A DNA stretch of 32,250 bases, taken from assembly GCA_028275105.1 (NCBI GenBank), contig JAQCNI010000078.1, positions 1-32,250 of the forward strand, read 5' to 3'. Source of the DNA: Halorubrum sp. (GTDB lineage Archaea > Halobacteriota > Halobacteria > Halobacteriales > Haloferacaceae). Shown piece after piece: positions 1-6,790 of this stretch. Below the pieces are notes generated by a model, which saw only the letters and a program-made list of their open reading frames with translations, searched no databases and was not told where the DNA came from. Within the stretch, counting starts at the first letter, position 1; every line of letters starts with the position of its first letter. A program made the position numbers and the translations under genes.

Positions 1-291
1 TGTGGTCGCAAGCGTGACGCGAATCGTGTTGAACGTGGGCTGTACGTCTGCGATGAGTGTGGGATGGTGGCGAACGCAGATGTGAACGGTGCCGAGAACA
101 TTCGACAGAAAGTAACTCCGAGTCCCGCTCCGGATGGCGTTGACGAGACCCATCGCGTCTCGTCCGCACACCAGAACGCGAAGCGTTCTGGGGACGGCGA
201 TAGGAGTAACGGCTGGTTGGCACAGCCATCGACGTTCCTGTTTGACAAGGAAACTGGTGCGTTCGCACCTCAAGAACAGGTAACGTCGTAA
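1..291 (+). CDS. tnpB: RNA-guided endonuclease TnpB, C-terminal fragment (5' end outside window)
   Basis: The last 96 residues of a TnpB/OrfB protein are visible, reading from base 1 without a start. The fragment begins at what is probably the second cysteine of the first CxxC pair. The second pair follows (CDEC, residues 17-20), completing the zinc ribbon embedded in the RuvC-like domain. The next motif, ADVNGAENI, carries the Asp of the third RuvC active-site block. The tail is a low-complexity extension typical of these proteins. TnpB is a nuclease guided by an RNA made from the transposon right end, and is thought to help the element persist. Whether the whole gene is intact cannot be judged here. 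Confidence 0.88.
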   Translation, partial: CGRKRDANRVERGLYVCDECGMVANADVNGAENIRQKVTPSPAPDGVDETHRVSSAHQNAKRSGDGDRSNGWLAQPSTFLFDKETGAFAPQEQVTS

Positions 292-312
292 ACCACAATA
301 TCCCAACCCAGC

Positions 313-361
313 GGTGCGGTGCCGTGGGAATCCTCGCGCTTCAGCGCGGGGAGGATGTCAA
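313..361 (+). ncRNA. Putative TnpB guide RNA (omegaRNA) 3' scaffold at the IS right end
   Basis: Directly downstream of tnpB, bases 332-340 (CCTCGCGCT) and 342-355 (AGCGC then GGG then GAGG) form a stem with a small loop and a short bulge. In IS200/IS605 elements the right end is transcribed with tnpB and processed into a guide RNA whose scaffold ends at the transposon boundary. The position and structure fit this, but transcription is inferred only. Confidence 0.4.
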
Positions 362-1212
362 GCCTGCTCCGCCGCCGTTCGGTACAGAAAGTCGTACCTG
401 TGTCCGACGTACGAGAGCCGTCCGTCCGCTAACTGGTCGCGCCTCGTCGACAGCCAATTTTCGACCTCCGGAACCGCCTCCGCGGAGACCGACTCTTCGA
501 CGAACTCGAGCAAGCAGTTCAGGAAGTAGCGCTCGTCGCCGGGGTACTCGCCGTTCCGGGGACGGACGATAGCGTCGGAGGCGTCGACGGCGATCAGCGA
601 TCCGGCTCGATCGCGGAACTCCTCAAGCAGGTGTCGGCCCGCACGCGTCTCCCGGTCTCCGTCGTTGTCGATCGCGTCGTGGTACGCCTGCTCTATTTCG
701 CCGTCGGCAGGGTGATCCGGCTGGAAGAGGGTCACGCCGTCGAACGTCAGCGGACAGTACACGAGGCCGCCGTCTCCGGCCGCCGCCGTCAGCGCGTCGA
801 CGGCCGGCTCCAGCGCGACGAGGTCCATGAACTGTTGTGCGACGACGAGGTCGTGGGTGCGTTCTCCGAGGAGCTGGAGCGCATCGCCCACCTCGAATCC
901 GAAACGGAAGTCGCCGACGGTGCCACCGGTCTCGGTGTCGGCGGCGTCGTACCCGCGATACCGGAGTGCGGCCGGCTGAGTTCGCTGCGCGTGGGCGATG
1001 ACTGTCGGTGACAGGTCGATCCCTCGGTACGACCCGGACGTTACCCCCCGTTCGAGCAGCCACGGTACCGCCGTTCCGGTCCCCGATCCGGCCTCGCCGA
1101 CCGTCAGCGCCTCCGGCAGGGCCTCGAACAGTCGGTCCGCCACTCTGCGCGACCGCGATCGCTCGTCGACGCTGTGCTTGGCCTCCAAGTACCGGATCTT
1201 CGCGTGTTTCAT
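358..1212 (-). CDS. Class I SAM-dependent methyltransferase
   Basis: A 284-residue protein with a Rossmann-type methyltransferase core. Motif I is E40-A-G-S-G-T-G46, and a following acidic position (GIDLSP) fits the ribose-binding loop. The substrate is not predictable from the sequence. I chose the ATG at 1212 because it forms an ATGA overlap with the stop of the PTPS-like gene; an upstream ATG at 1236 would add eight residues. It is the last gene of a four-gene leftward operon (GTP cyclohydrolase III, dehydrogenase, PTPS-like, this gene), so a methyl transfer onto a pterin- or pyrimidine-derived product is a reasonable inference. Its stop codon (TCA on the plus strand at 358-360) lies at the presumed right end of the IS element, so the C-terminus may have been altered by the insertion. 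Confidence 0.8.
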   Translation of the reverse strand: MKHAKIRYLEAKHSVDERSRSRRVADRLFEALPEALTVGEAGSGTGTAVPWLLERGVTSGSYRGIDLSPTVIAHAQRTQPAALRYRGYDAADTETGGTVGDFRFGFEVGDALQLLGERTHDLVVAQQFMDLVALEPAVDALTAAAGDGGLVYCPLTFDGVTLFQPDHPADGEIEQAYHDAIDNDGDRETRAGRHLLEEFRDRAGSLIAVDASDAIVRPRNGEYPGDERYFLNCLLEFVEESVSAEAVPEVENWLSTRRDQLADGRLSYVGHRYDFLYRTAAEQA

Positions 1213-1625
1213 ATCGTCGTCCGGTAGCTCGCCCACGCGAGGTCGTCCTCCCAGATCCGGACGGTCACTCCGTCGGGATTGTCATCGGAGAGGTCCTCGC
1301 GGAATCGGTCACAAACGATGCGGGCGAAGTGCTCGACGCTCGGGTTCCGTCCCTCGAACTCCGGCAAGTCATTGAGCAGCGTATCGCGGTACCGCCACTC
1401 GATGTCGTCGAGCAGTGCCTCCACCTCGTTGATGTTCACGAGATAGCCGTACTCGTCCAACGAGTCGGCGGCAAACTCGACCTCCACGGTGAACTGGTGG
1501 CTATGGACGTCCCCTTCCGATGGCTCCGGATCAGGGACCGTCAGATAGTGCTGTGCGATGAACTCCCGTTTGACCATCAGTCCGTACGTCCCGTCGCGTG
1601 TGTGAGATGTCGTGTTGGCTGGCAT
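1209..1625 (-). CDS. 6-pyruvoyl-tetrahydropterin synthase / QueD-like protein lacking the usual catalytic Cys
   Basis: A 138-residue T-fold protein of the PTPS/QueD family. Likely zinc ligands are H26 (in AQHYL) and the pair H41-S-H43. The conserved NPSVEHFA stretch (94-101) and E126 near the C-terminus match the family's substrate-anchoring regions. In canonical PTPS and QueD a Cys sits four residues before the first His of HxH; here that place holds E37. Family members with Glu near this site (the PTPS-III type) act as an aldolase in a folate bypass, so chemistry other than queuosine or biopterin synthesis is likely. It starts 3 nt after the dehydrogenase stop and overlaps the methyltransferase by 4 nt, so it is an operon member. 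The true substrate is unknown. Confidence 0.83.
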   Translation of the reverse strand: MPANTTSHTRDGTYGLMVKREFIAQHYLTVPDPEPSEGDVHSHQFTVEVEFAADSLDEYGYLVNINEVEALLDDIEWRYRDTLLNDLPEFEGRNPSVEHFARIVCDRFREDLSDDNPDGVTVRIWEDDLAWASYRTTI

Positions 1626-1628
1626 GTA

Positions 1629-2642
1629 TCAGTCGTACGAGAGAAGCACCTGGATCGTTCCCGCAGTCGTCTCGTCGAGTCGTTCGTAGGCGTCGCCGGC
1701 CCGTTCGAAGGAGACCACGTCGGTGATCAACGCGTCGTGGTCGACCGTGCGGAGGGTGTCGAGCGCGGTATGCGTGCGGCGGTCCTTCGACCATCGACCG
1801 CGCAGCGTCGGGTCGATGGTGCTCACCTGGCTCGAGATAATGTCGATGCGGTCACGGTGGAACGACTCCCCGAGGCGGAGCGGTGACTGCTTGGAGCCGT
1901 ACCACGACCCGACCACGATCCGGCCGTCGTACCCGACGACATCGATTGCGTCGTTGAGCGTGTCCGGCTGACCCGAGAGTTCGTAAACGAGGTCGGCGGA
2001 CGCGTGATCGTCGCCGACGGACTCGAACGGCGTATCGACATCCTCCGGTGGAATCACCTCGTCGGCGCCAAACTCCCGCGCTAACTCGCGCCGCGAGGGA
2101 CGTGGCTCAACGACAACCAGCGAGTCGAGCGGGAACTCGGCGAGCAGGCTGGTCGTACAGAGGCCGATGACGCCGGCGCCGAACACGACTACCCGTTCGC
2201 CGACCTTCGGGGCCCCGTCGAGCAGAAAGTTCGTCGCCGTCTCGGCCGACGGAAACAGGACGCCGGCTCGCCGTTCGAGATCCGGTGGCAGGGGCGTAAG
2301 ACAGTCCGTCGTGGAATTAAACCGCGTCTGGTGCGGGTGGAAGGCGATGACCTCCCGGTCCACCCACGCGTCGTCGACGTCGCGTCCGGCATCGACGACG
2401 GTCCCAACCAACGCGTAGCCGTACTGGAGCGGGTATGAAAGGTCGCCGTCCAGCGTCTCCAACGATGAATCGGCCGTGATGCCGGACGGCACTTGGCCAC
2501 GGTAGATCAGCAGCTCCGTTCCCGAACTGATGGCCGACAGATGGGCGTCGACGGCCACCTCGTCCTCGCCGAGGTCCGACGCTTCGGTCTGCTGGATCGA
2601 GACCTCTCGTTCATCGGTAAACACGAGCGCCCGTTCAGTCAT
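1629..2642 (-). CDS. Medium-chain (MDR/zinc-type alcohol dehydrogenase-like) oxidoreductase without zinc cysteines
   Basis: A 337-residue MDR-fold oxidoreductase. The GroES-like half (about 1-125) has S39-S-G-T-E43 where zinc enzymes have the catalytic-Cys motif, and the structural four-Cys lobe is absent, so it is probably not a zinc enzyme. The nucleotide-binding half carries G155-A-G-V-I-G160. This GTE-type subgroup includes BchC-like dehydrogenases. I chose the ATG at 2642 because it overlaps the GTP cyclohydrolase stop (ATGACTGA) and matches where MDR homology begins; a longer frame reaching 2813 is an Arg/Ser-rich shadow. It is the second gene of the operon and would supply an NAD(P)-dependent redox step on an unknown intermediate. 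Confidence 0.85.
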   Translation of the reverse strand: MTERALVFTDEREVSIQQTEASDLGEDEVAVDAHLSAISSGTELLIYRGQVPSGITADSSLETLDGDLSYPLQYGYALVGTVVDAGRDVDDAWVDREVIAFHPHQTRFNSTTDCLTPLPPDLERRAGVLFPSAETATNFLLDGAPKVGERVVVFGAGVIGLCTTSLLAEFPLDSLVVVEPRPSRRELAREFGADEVIPPEDVDTPFESVGDDHASADLVYELSGQPDTLNDAIDVVGYDGRIVVGSWYGSKQSPLRLGESFHRDRIDIISSQVSTIDPTLRGRWSKDRRTHTALDTLRTVDHDALITDVVSFERAGDAYERLDETTAGTIQVLLSYD

Positions 2643-3426
2643 CCGTCGCCCGTTGCTGTATCGTCGTCGCTTCGTGGACTCTCGTCCCAGTCTCCCGGCA
2701 GTGTTCGAGTGCCTCCTTCGCCTGCCCGCCTGCGCCGTGGGCCGTCGGCCCCGAGCCGATACCGACCTGGTACTCGACGCCGGTTTGGTCGTCCACGTGT
2801 TCGACGACGTCACCGAACGCGTCCTCGCTCATCTGCGGACAGACGGCGATCATGTTGTCTCCACCGACGAACTGGGCGATGCTGTCGTATTCGGACAGGA
2901 GCCGTTGTTTGAGAACGAGCATCGACTGCTGGATCGTGAGTCCGGCCATCGCGGCGTGCTCCGTGTCGGTGAACGATTCCGTCACGCCGACGATATCGAA
3001 GTGCCCAACCGTGACGGAGCCGGGCGAATCGTCCGTGTTCCCGGCGCTGAGTACCTCTCGTCTGTCGGGATCCTGCGCACTTCCCGCGGCCTGAAGCTGT
3101 TGGCTCGCCACCTCCACCGCGCGAATCGGCGTTTTCCCCTCCCCAACGCCGACGCTAACGGTGATCGGGTATCGGTTACGGATGCGTTCTTGGAACCGTT
3201 CGTACTCCTTGACATCAATACCGTTGGCGATGCCGAGCATGTTGTCGAATCGATTGAAGAACGCGTATCCGTCGCTGCGGCCGACAAAATCGGCGAAGTC
3301 GGCGTACAGGCGTGCTTGGAGCGCTTGTAGATCCGTTTCCCGTCGTGGCGACGGCTCAGTTGTCCAAGGCCCGTACTCATCAAGTTGAACGATCGAAACA
3401 CGGACCGTGTCTGTGGTACTTATCAC
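2635..3426 (-). CDS. arfA: GTP cyclohydrolase III (GTP cyclohydrolase IIa, archaeal ArfA type)
   Basis: This 263-residue protein is close to the length of the characterised Methanocaldococcus enzyme (about 268). The N-terminal QLDEYGPWT stretch, the PRRETDLQALQARLYADF region and the NRFDNMLGIANGI block are typical of the family, as is the second-half motif G188-G-D-N-M192, which resembles nucleotide-cyclase folds. The family hydrolyses GTP to a formylamino-pyrimidine ribonucleotide, the first step towards riboflavin and deazaflavin in archaea. The start is GTG at 3426: an in-frame TAG lies two codons further up and the first homologous residues come just after it. It heads a four-gene operon, so here the product may feed a dedicated pathway rather than, or as well as, flavin synthesis. 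Confidence 0.92.
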   Translation of the reverse strand: MISTTDTVRVSIVQLDEYGPWTTEPSPRRETDLQALQARLYADFADFVGRSDGYAFFNRFDNMLGIANGIDVKEYERFQERIRNRYPITVSVGVGEGKTPIRAVEVASQQLQAAGSAQDPDRREVLSAGNTDDSPGSVTVGHFDIVGVTESFTDTEHAAMAGLTIQQSMLVLKQRLLSEYDSIAQFVGGDNMIAVCPQMSEDAFGDVVEHVDDQTGVEYQVGIGSGPTAHGAGGQAKEALEHCRETGTRVHEATTIQQRATDD

Positions 3427-3579
3427 TGCTAGTTGTTACAATGGACCGAATCACATAAAGTATATCCCTATATACGGTAACAGTGGTATCCATAGTCGCC
3501 ACGGCCGTTCCACGAGCCATCCGAAACGACCGAACGGGCCGACGTGGCATATATATCCGCTCCATCCTAAGGAGCTATC
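3427..3579. promoter_or_regulatory. Divergent promoter region between arfA operon and sulfatase gene
   Basis: This short AT-rich spacer separates two divergent genes. Leftward, CATAAAGT at 3454-3461 (ACTTTATG on the minus strand) is centred about 31 nt from the arfA GTG. Rightward, CATATATAT at 3549-3557 is centred about 27 nt before the sulfatase GTG. A second AT-rich pair of TATA-like words lies at 3461-3474. A clear Shine-Dalgarno, AAGGAG (3569-3574), precedes the sulfatase GTG by 5 nt; it would only be transcribed if initiation uses the more distal box. Confidence 0.5.
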
Positions 3580-4959
3580 GTGACGAACATCGCGGTCGTG
3601 GTCTTGGATACGGTCCGAGCGGATGTATTCGCGGAGGCGTTCGAGTGGCTTCCGGGGACCTGGTTCGACGCTGCGTACTCGACGAGTCACTGGACGGGCG
3701 GGGCACACGCCTCCCTGTTCACCGGTATGTATCCCAGTGAGGCGGACGTGACGGTCGCCGACTGGACGCTCTCGACGCCGGCGCAGACCCTCGCCGAACG
3801 GCTCTCGGCGGCGGGCTACCGGACCCGGGCGTTCTCGGCAAACATCAACGTCTCGCCCGCGTACGAGTATGACCGCGGGTTCGACGTGTTCGACGGGACC
3901 CGGAACACCGAGTACCCGACGACGTCGGTGTTCAACTGGTACCGACACTTAGAGGAGCACGAACACCCGCGACTAGCGTACCTGACGGGAGCGGCCGCGG
4001 CGCTGAGCGGCGCGTACGACACGAGACGGTCGCTTCAGTTCGGTCTCGCGGAGGCAGTTGCGGGAACCCGGCTGGGTGACGGCGACGATGGCGCCGGTCG
4101 GTTCCGCGACCTGACACGGTCATTGTCGCCGTCGGAGCCGACGTTCCTGTTCGCGAATCTCATGGAGGCACACCAGCCGTACCACGCGCCGCCGTCGTAC
4201 CGGTCGGGTGATCCGTACGACATCGGCCCGGCGTTTGAAACGACGCTTCGCAACAGGTTCGACGACCCCGACGAGGCGTTAGCGGAGGGTGTCGACCGGG
4301 AGCACACGGGGCTGGACCCGGAGCGGGCACGAACCGCGTACGAGGACTGTGTGCGGTATCTGAGCGACGTCTACCGCGAGACGTTCGAGGCGCTGTCGAC
4401 GCAGTTCGACTACGTCATCACGCTCGGGGACCACGGCGAACTGTTCGGTGAACACGACGTCTGGGAACACGGCTACGGGCTCTATCCCGAGGTGACGAAC
4501 GTTCCGCTGGTTGTTACCGGTCCGGACTTTTCGAACGAGCGCGTTGACGCACCGGTATCGCTGCTCGACGTCTATCACACCGTGTTGGCGCTTGCCGACG
4601 GTACTGACCCCGACCGGCGCGGGCGGGACCTCCGGGCGGCCGACGACGAGCGCGGGGCGAGGTATCTCACCGAGTACAACGGCATCGCGTCGATGCGGCG
4701 CGAGGCGCTTCATGAGCGGGGCTACGCGCCCGCCGCGATCGACGCCGTCGACGTCGAGTACCGGGGGCTGGTCGCGGACGGGTACTACGGGTTCCAGAGC
4801 GACGAGGGCTGGACCGAGACCGGCGGGCCCCCAATCGAGAATCCACAGGAGGAGGTAGCCGCGCTCCGTGAGTCCGTTCCCGACAACCGCGACGACGACG
4901 GGACGGACGCCGTCGATCCGGAGATCCGACGGCAGCTAGAGAAGCTCGGCTACGCGTAG
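3580..4959 (+). CDS. Sulfatase-family (alkaline phosphatase superfamily) hydrolase
   Basis: A 459-residue protein of the sulfatase/phosphoesterase fold, without a recognisable signal peptide or membrane segment. The N-terminal LDTVRAD (9-15) supplies metal-binding Asp residues. The nucleophile region reads S-H-W-T39-G-G-A-H43-A-S-L-F-T-G; the place of the formylglycine Cys/Ser of true sulfatases is taken by Thr39, as in phosphodiesterase or phosphotransferase members. The C-terminal metal site is L-G-D284-H285-G-E. The start is GTG at 3580 with a good Shine-Dalgarno. It is divergent from the arfA operon. Many haloarchaeal relatives lie in surface-glycan clusters, but nothing here names the substrate; 'sulfatase' is a family label, not a proven activity. 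Confidence 0.82.
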   Translation: MTNIAVVVLDTVRADVFAEAFEWLPGTWFDAAYSTSHWTGGAHASLFTGMYPSEADVTVADWTLSTPAQTLAERLSAAGYRTRAFSANINVSPAYEYDRGFDVFDGTRNTEYPTTSVFNWYRHLEEHEHPRLAYLTGAAAALSGAYDTRRSLQFGLAEAVAGTRLGDGDDGAGRFRDLTRSLSPSEPTFLFANLMEAHQPYHAPPSYRSGDPYDIGPAFETTLRNRFDDPDEALAEGVDREHTGLDPERARTAYEDCVRYLSDVYRETFEALSTQFDYVITLGDHGELFGEHDVWEHGYGLYPEVTNVPLVVTGPDFSNERVDAPVSLLDVYHTVLALADGTDPDRRGRDLRAADDERGARYLTEYNGIASMRREALHERGYAPAAIDAVDVEYRGLVADGYYGFQSDEGWTETGGPPIENPQEEVAALRESVPDNRDDDGTDAVDPEIRRQLEKLGYA

Positions 4960-4985
4960 TTAGTGTAGTACCGTGTCGGTTTCCT

Positions 4986-5028
4986 CTCCGACCTACTCGC
5001 TCGCTACGCTCGCTCCTTGAGGTCGGAG
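4986..5028. repeat. Inverted repeat / hairpin between convergent genes
   Basis: CTCCGACCT (4986-4994) pairs perfectly with AGGTCGGAG (5020-5028). The 25-nt loop holds CTCGCT-type words that can fold further. It lies between the sulfatase stop and the stop of the convergent ParB-like gene. It could stall transcription in both directions or be a dispersed REP-like palindrome; no T-run follows it. Confidence 0.5.
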
Positions 5029-5070
5029 GCTCCATCTTGAATTACGCCCGAGCGACTCACGACGAGGGGA

Positions 5071-5751
5071 TCACTCCGACGGGAACTCGCGGTCCGAACT
5101 CGCGACCCAACCTTGATGCCGGACGATCACCCGAACGGGAACGGTATCAACGTCGAGTAACTTGGCAATCGAGAGACGGTGTTTGCCGTCGTTGAAGAGG
5201 AGGTGCCCGTCGCGGCCGATGTTGACCGCAACCTCGTCGTACTGGAGTTTGCCGTCCCGCAACTCACTCGCCGACCGGTACCCCTCGCGGTCGATACGCT
5301 TGTACAGCCGATCCAGCTCCTCACAGCGCCCGCGGAACTCCGCCTCGGTCTCACAACCCCACAGCGGCGCTCCACCGGCGATACACTCAACGATGTTCTG
5401 ATAGTACCGGGTGTCCTTCCAGTCGACGTCGTCGATAAAATGTCGTCTGAGACCCACGTACGGGAGATACTCGTCGAAGGGGAGCAGCCGGCGGTCCCAC
5501 TCGCCGCGGACCACCGTTCCTGCGTTGGCGGTCCGGAAGAACCCCGCAAACCGAGCGCTCGACGGCGTGAACACCGGGTGTCGCTCGCCGTCCTGCGCCT
5601 TGTCGACCGTATCGGTGTAGACGGTCACGTGTCTGATCCGGTCAGGGTCGACGCGTCGCACGGTGAACGGGTCGGCCGGTCGCTGGAGCCGCTTTGTTTG
5701 CTTCCACTCCGCAAAAGCAAGGCCCGCATGAGGGTCTTCTTGCCATTCCAT
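5071..5751 (-). CDS. Uncharacterised protein with ParB/Srx-like C-terminal domain
   Basis: This 226-residue soluble protein is one I cannot name. Its C-terminal part has the ParB/sulfiredoxin-type signature: an NIGRDGHLLFNDGKHRLSIA region with D188-G-K-H191-R-L, then a VPVRVIVRH strand (about 204-212). In that superfamily the loop binds nucleotide. The N-terminal 150 residues, rich in Arg, Trp and Tyr, match nothing I recognise. The ATG at 5751 has a TATA-like box 27 nt upstream, supporting a leaderless message. The next gene upstream on the strand, an HAD-like protein, ends 72 nt away. Function unknown; a nucleotide- or phosphate-transfer role near the sulfatase is conceivable. Confidence 0.72.
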   Translation of the reverse strand: MEWQEDPHAGLAFAEWKQTKRLQRPADPFTVRRVDPDRIRHVTVYTDTVDKAQDGERHPVFTPSSARFAGFFRTANAGTVVRGEWDRRLLPFDEYLPYVGLRRHFIDDVDWKDTRYYQNIVECIAGGAPLWGCETEAEFRGRCEELDRLYKRIDREGYRSASELRDGKLQYDEVAVNIGRDGHLLFNDGKHRLSIAKLLDVDTVPVRVIVRHQGWVASSDREFPSE

Positions 5752-5773
5752 GCCGGATACAGGACGGTTCGGG

Positions 5774-5782
5774 ATTTATATT
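5774..5782 (-). promoter_or_regulatory. TATA-like box for the ParB-like gene
   Basis: ATTTATATT on the plus strand (AATATAAAT on the minus strand) is centred 27 nt before the ATG at 5751, the spacing expected for a leaderless archaeal message. Confidence 0.55.
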
Positions 5783-5823
5783 CACGTCCGTCGGCGATCC
5801 GTGCGTGGAACGCTCGGCCGGCC

Positions 5824-6345
5824 TCATTCCGAGAGGCGTCGTTTGAACCGATTTAGCTGCGACCGATAGCGGTCGCCATGCCCCGGATCGGCGTATGGCT
5901 CTCCGCGAACCGCACCGGGATCTGCCTCCGGATACGCTCCGTCCTCCACGGCAGCGACAAACTCCGTTGGGCCGTAGTACATCCAGCGCCGATCGGCCGT
6001 ATACTCCGTGACGTCGGTGTCGTCAACGACGACGAACTGTATCGTCCGGTCGTAGCTCTCCGCATAAAGCTGGTCAAGCAGGCGGAGACGGTCGATCCGG
6101 CCGGAGTTCATCCGGTCGTAACTCGCTACCGGTTCGCGGCCGGCGGCGACGAGCAACTCCCGGGCCTCGCGAGGTGAGGGGATTCCCGCTTCGTGGCACA
6201 GTCGCGGGTTACCCGTCGCCCAGACGTCGTGCTCCGTGCGGTGAGCGTAGTACTGGACCCACGCCAGCGGTACTGCCCGCCCGCGCTTCGGCGGACGTAC
6301 GTCGACCGTTTTGTCTCTATCGAAACAAAATACGGGTTGTTGCAC
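5824..6345 (-). CDS. HAD-superfamily-like protein, haloarchaeal, function unknown
   Basis: This 173-residue protein opens with FCFD9-R-D11-K-T13, the DxDxT nucleophile motif of HAD phosphatases. VWATGN (41-46) fits motif II, and VVVDD (105-109) could be the acidic motif IV. No cap domain is obvious, so it would be a small C0-type enzyme. The start is GTG at 6345; an AT-rich GATTAA box (minus strand, about 6371-6379) lies about 29 nt upstream. It is the first gene downstream of the tRNA-Glu 3' end and is co-oriented with the ParB-like gene. A phosphohydrolase activity is inferred from the motifs only. Confidence 0.7.
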   Translation of the reverse strand: MQQPVFCFDRDKTVDVRPPKRGRAVPLAWVQYYAHRTEHDVWATGNPRLCHEAGIPSPREARELLVAAGREPVASYDRMNSGRIDRLRLLDQLYAESYDRTIQFVVVDDTDVTEYTADRRWMYYGPTEFVAAVEDGAYPEADPGAVRGEPYADPGHGDRYRSQLNRFKRRLSE

Positions 6346-6430
6346 GGGTCGCCGTTTGACCGCTCGGTAGTTAATCTTCGCCGGCGTCGACGGTGGAAGC
6401 GACGAACCGCATGACTGCGAGGAAAAGAGA

Positions 6431-6505
6431 TGCTCCGGCGGGGATTTGAACCCCGGTCATTGCCTCGAGAAGGCAATATGATTGGCCGGACTACACTACC
6501 AGAGC
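6431..6505 (-). tRNA. tRNA-Glu (anticodon CTC)
   Basis: On the minus strand the 75-nt sequence folds as a cloverleaf. The acceptor GCTCTGG pairs with CCGGAGC (one G-T wobble) and leaves discriminator A. The anticodon stem TTGCC/GGCAA encloses the loop TTCTCGA, giving anticodon CTC. The T arm is CCGGG-TTCAAAT-CCCCG-like. No intron and no encoded CCA are seen. Accessory genes begin directly beyond its 3' end (towards lower coordinates). Confidence 0.95.
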
Positions 6506-6530
6506 GCGGTCCGCTTCCGATTACGACTCT

Positions 6531-6538
6531 AAATTTAA
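6531..6538 (-). promoter_or_regulatory. TATA-like box for tRNA-Glu
   Basis: AAATTTAA lies about 29 nt before the tRNA 5' end at 6505, in a locally AT-rich patch. Confidence 0.5.
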
Positions 6539-6696
6539 CAGTACACAGTAAAACAGTTCCGTTTTGACCTCGCCGTGGGTCGGTTTCCCGCGATCGAAGG
6601 GACGCTCGCTGCCGCCGGGAACCGCCGTATTTCGGGCGTGGGCTCCCGCCCGCCGCCCGGTCAAGCGGAGGCCGAACGGGGGCAAAACGAGAGTCC

Positions 6697-6756
6697 GACG
6701 GGAGCCCGACGGGGGCCTGACGGGAGCCCGACGGGGGCCTGACGGGAGCCCGACGG
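6697..6756. repeat. Tandem repeat, 11-bp unit (paired as 22 bp)
   Basis: GACGGGAGCCC and GACGGGGGCCT alternate in tandem for about five and a half 11-bp units: 22-bp copies start at 6697 and 6719, and a partial one at 6741. It lies in the 285-base spacer between tRNA-Glu and the small membrane protein. An open frame through it is low-complexity and not credible as a gene. The rest of the spacer shows only the tRNA promoter and a GGTTAAG box at about 6760. Confidence 0.85.
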
Positions 6757-6790
6757 CACGGTTAAGCCGCCGGCGCGAGAACGCCTCGGC

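Larger units (their letters stand above)
1..361 (+). mobile_element. Right part of an IS200/IS605-family (TnpB-type) element
   Basis: The window opens inside a TnpB gene. The gene is followed by about 70 bases holding a GC-rich hairpin (332-355) and then a GAGGATGTCA tail, which is the arrangement of haloarchaeal IS1341-type right ends. No tnpA is visible; the left end lies outside the window. The exact right end cannot be fixed from one copy: I place it at about 358-361 from the hairpin and from memory of related elements. If right, the element end overlaps the stop codon of the neighbouring methyltransferase. Confidence 0.7.

Noticed and set aside
6697..6756. CRISPR array
   Set aside because: The repeats touch each other with no unique spacers, so they are ordinary tandem repeats. 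The 18-bp and 28-bp arrays fail the same test, and no cas genes are present.
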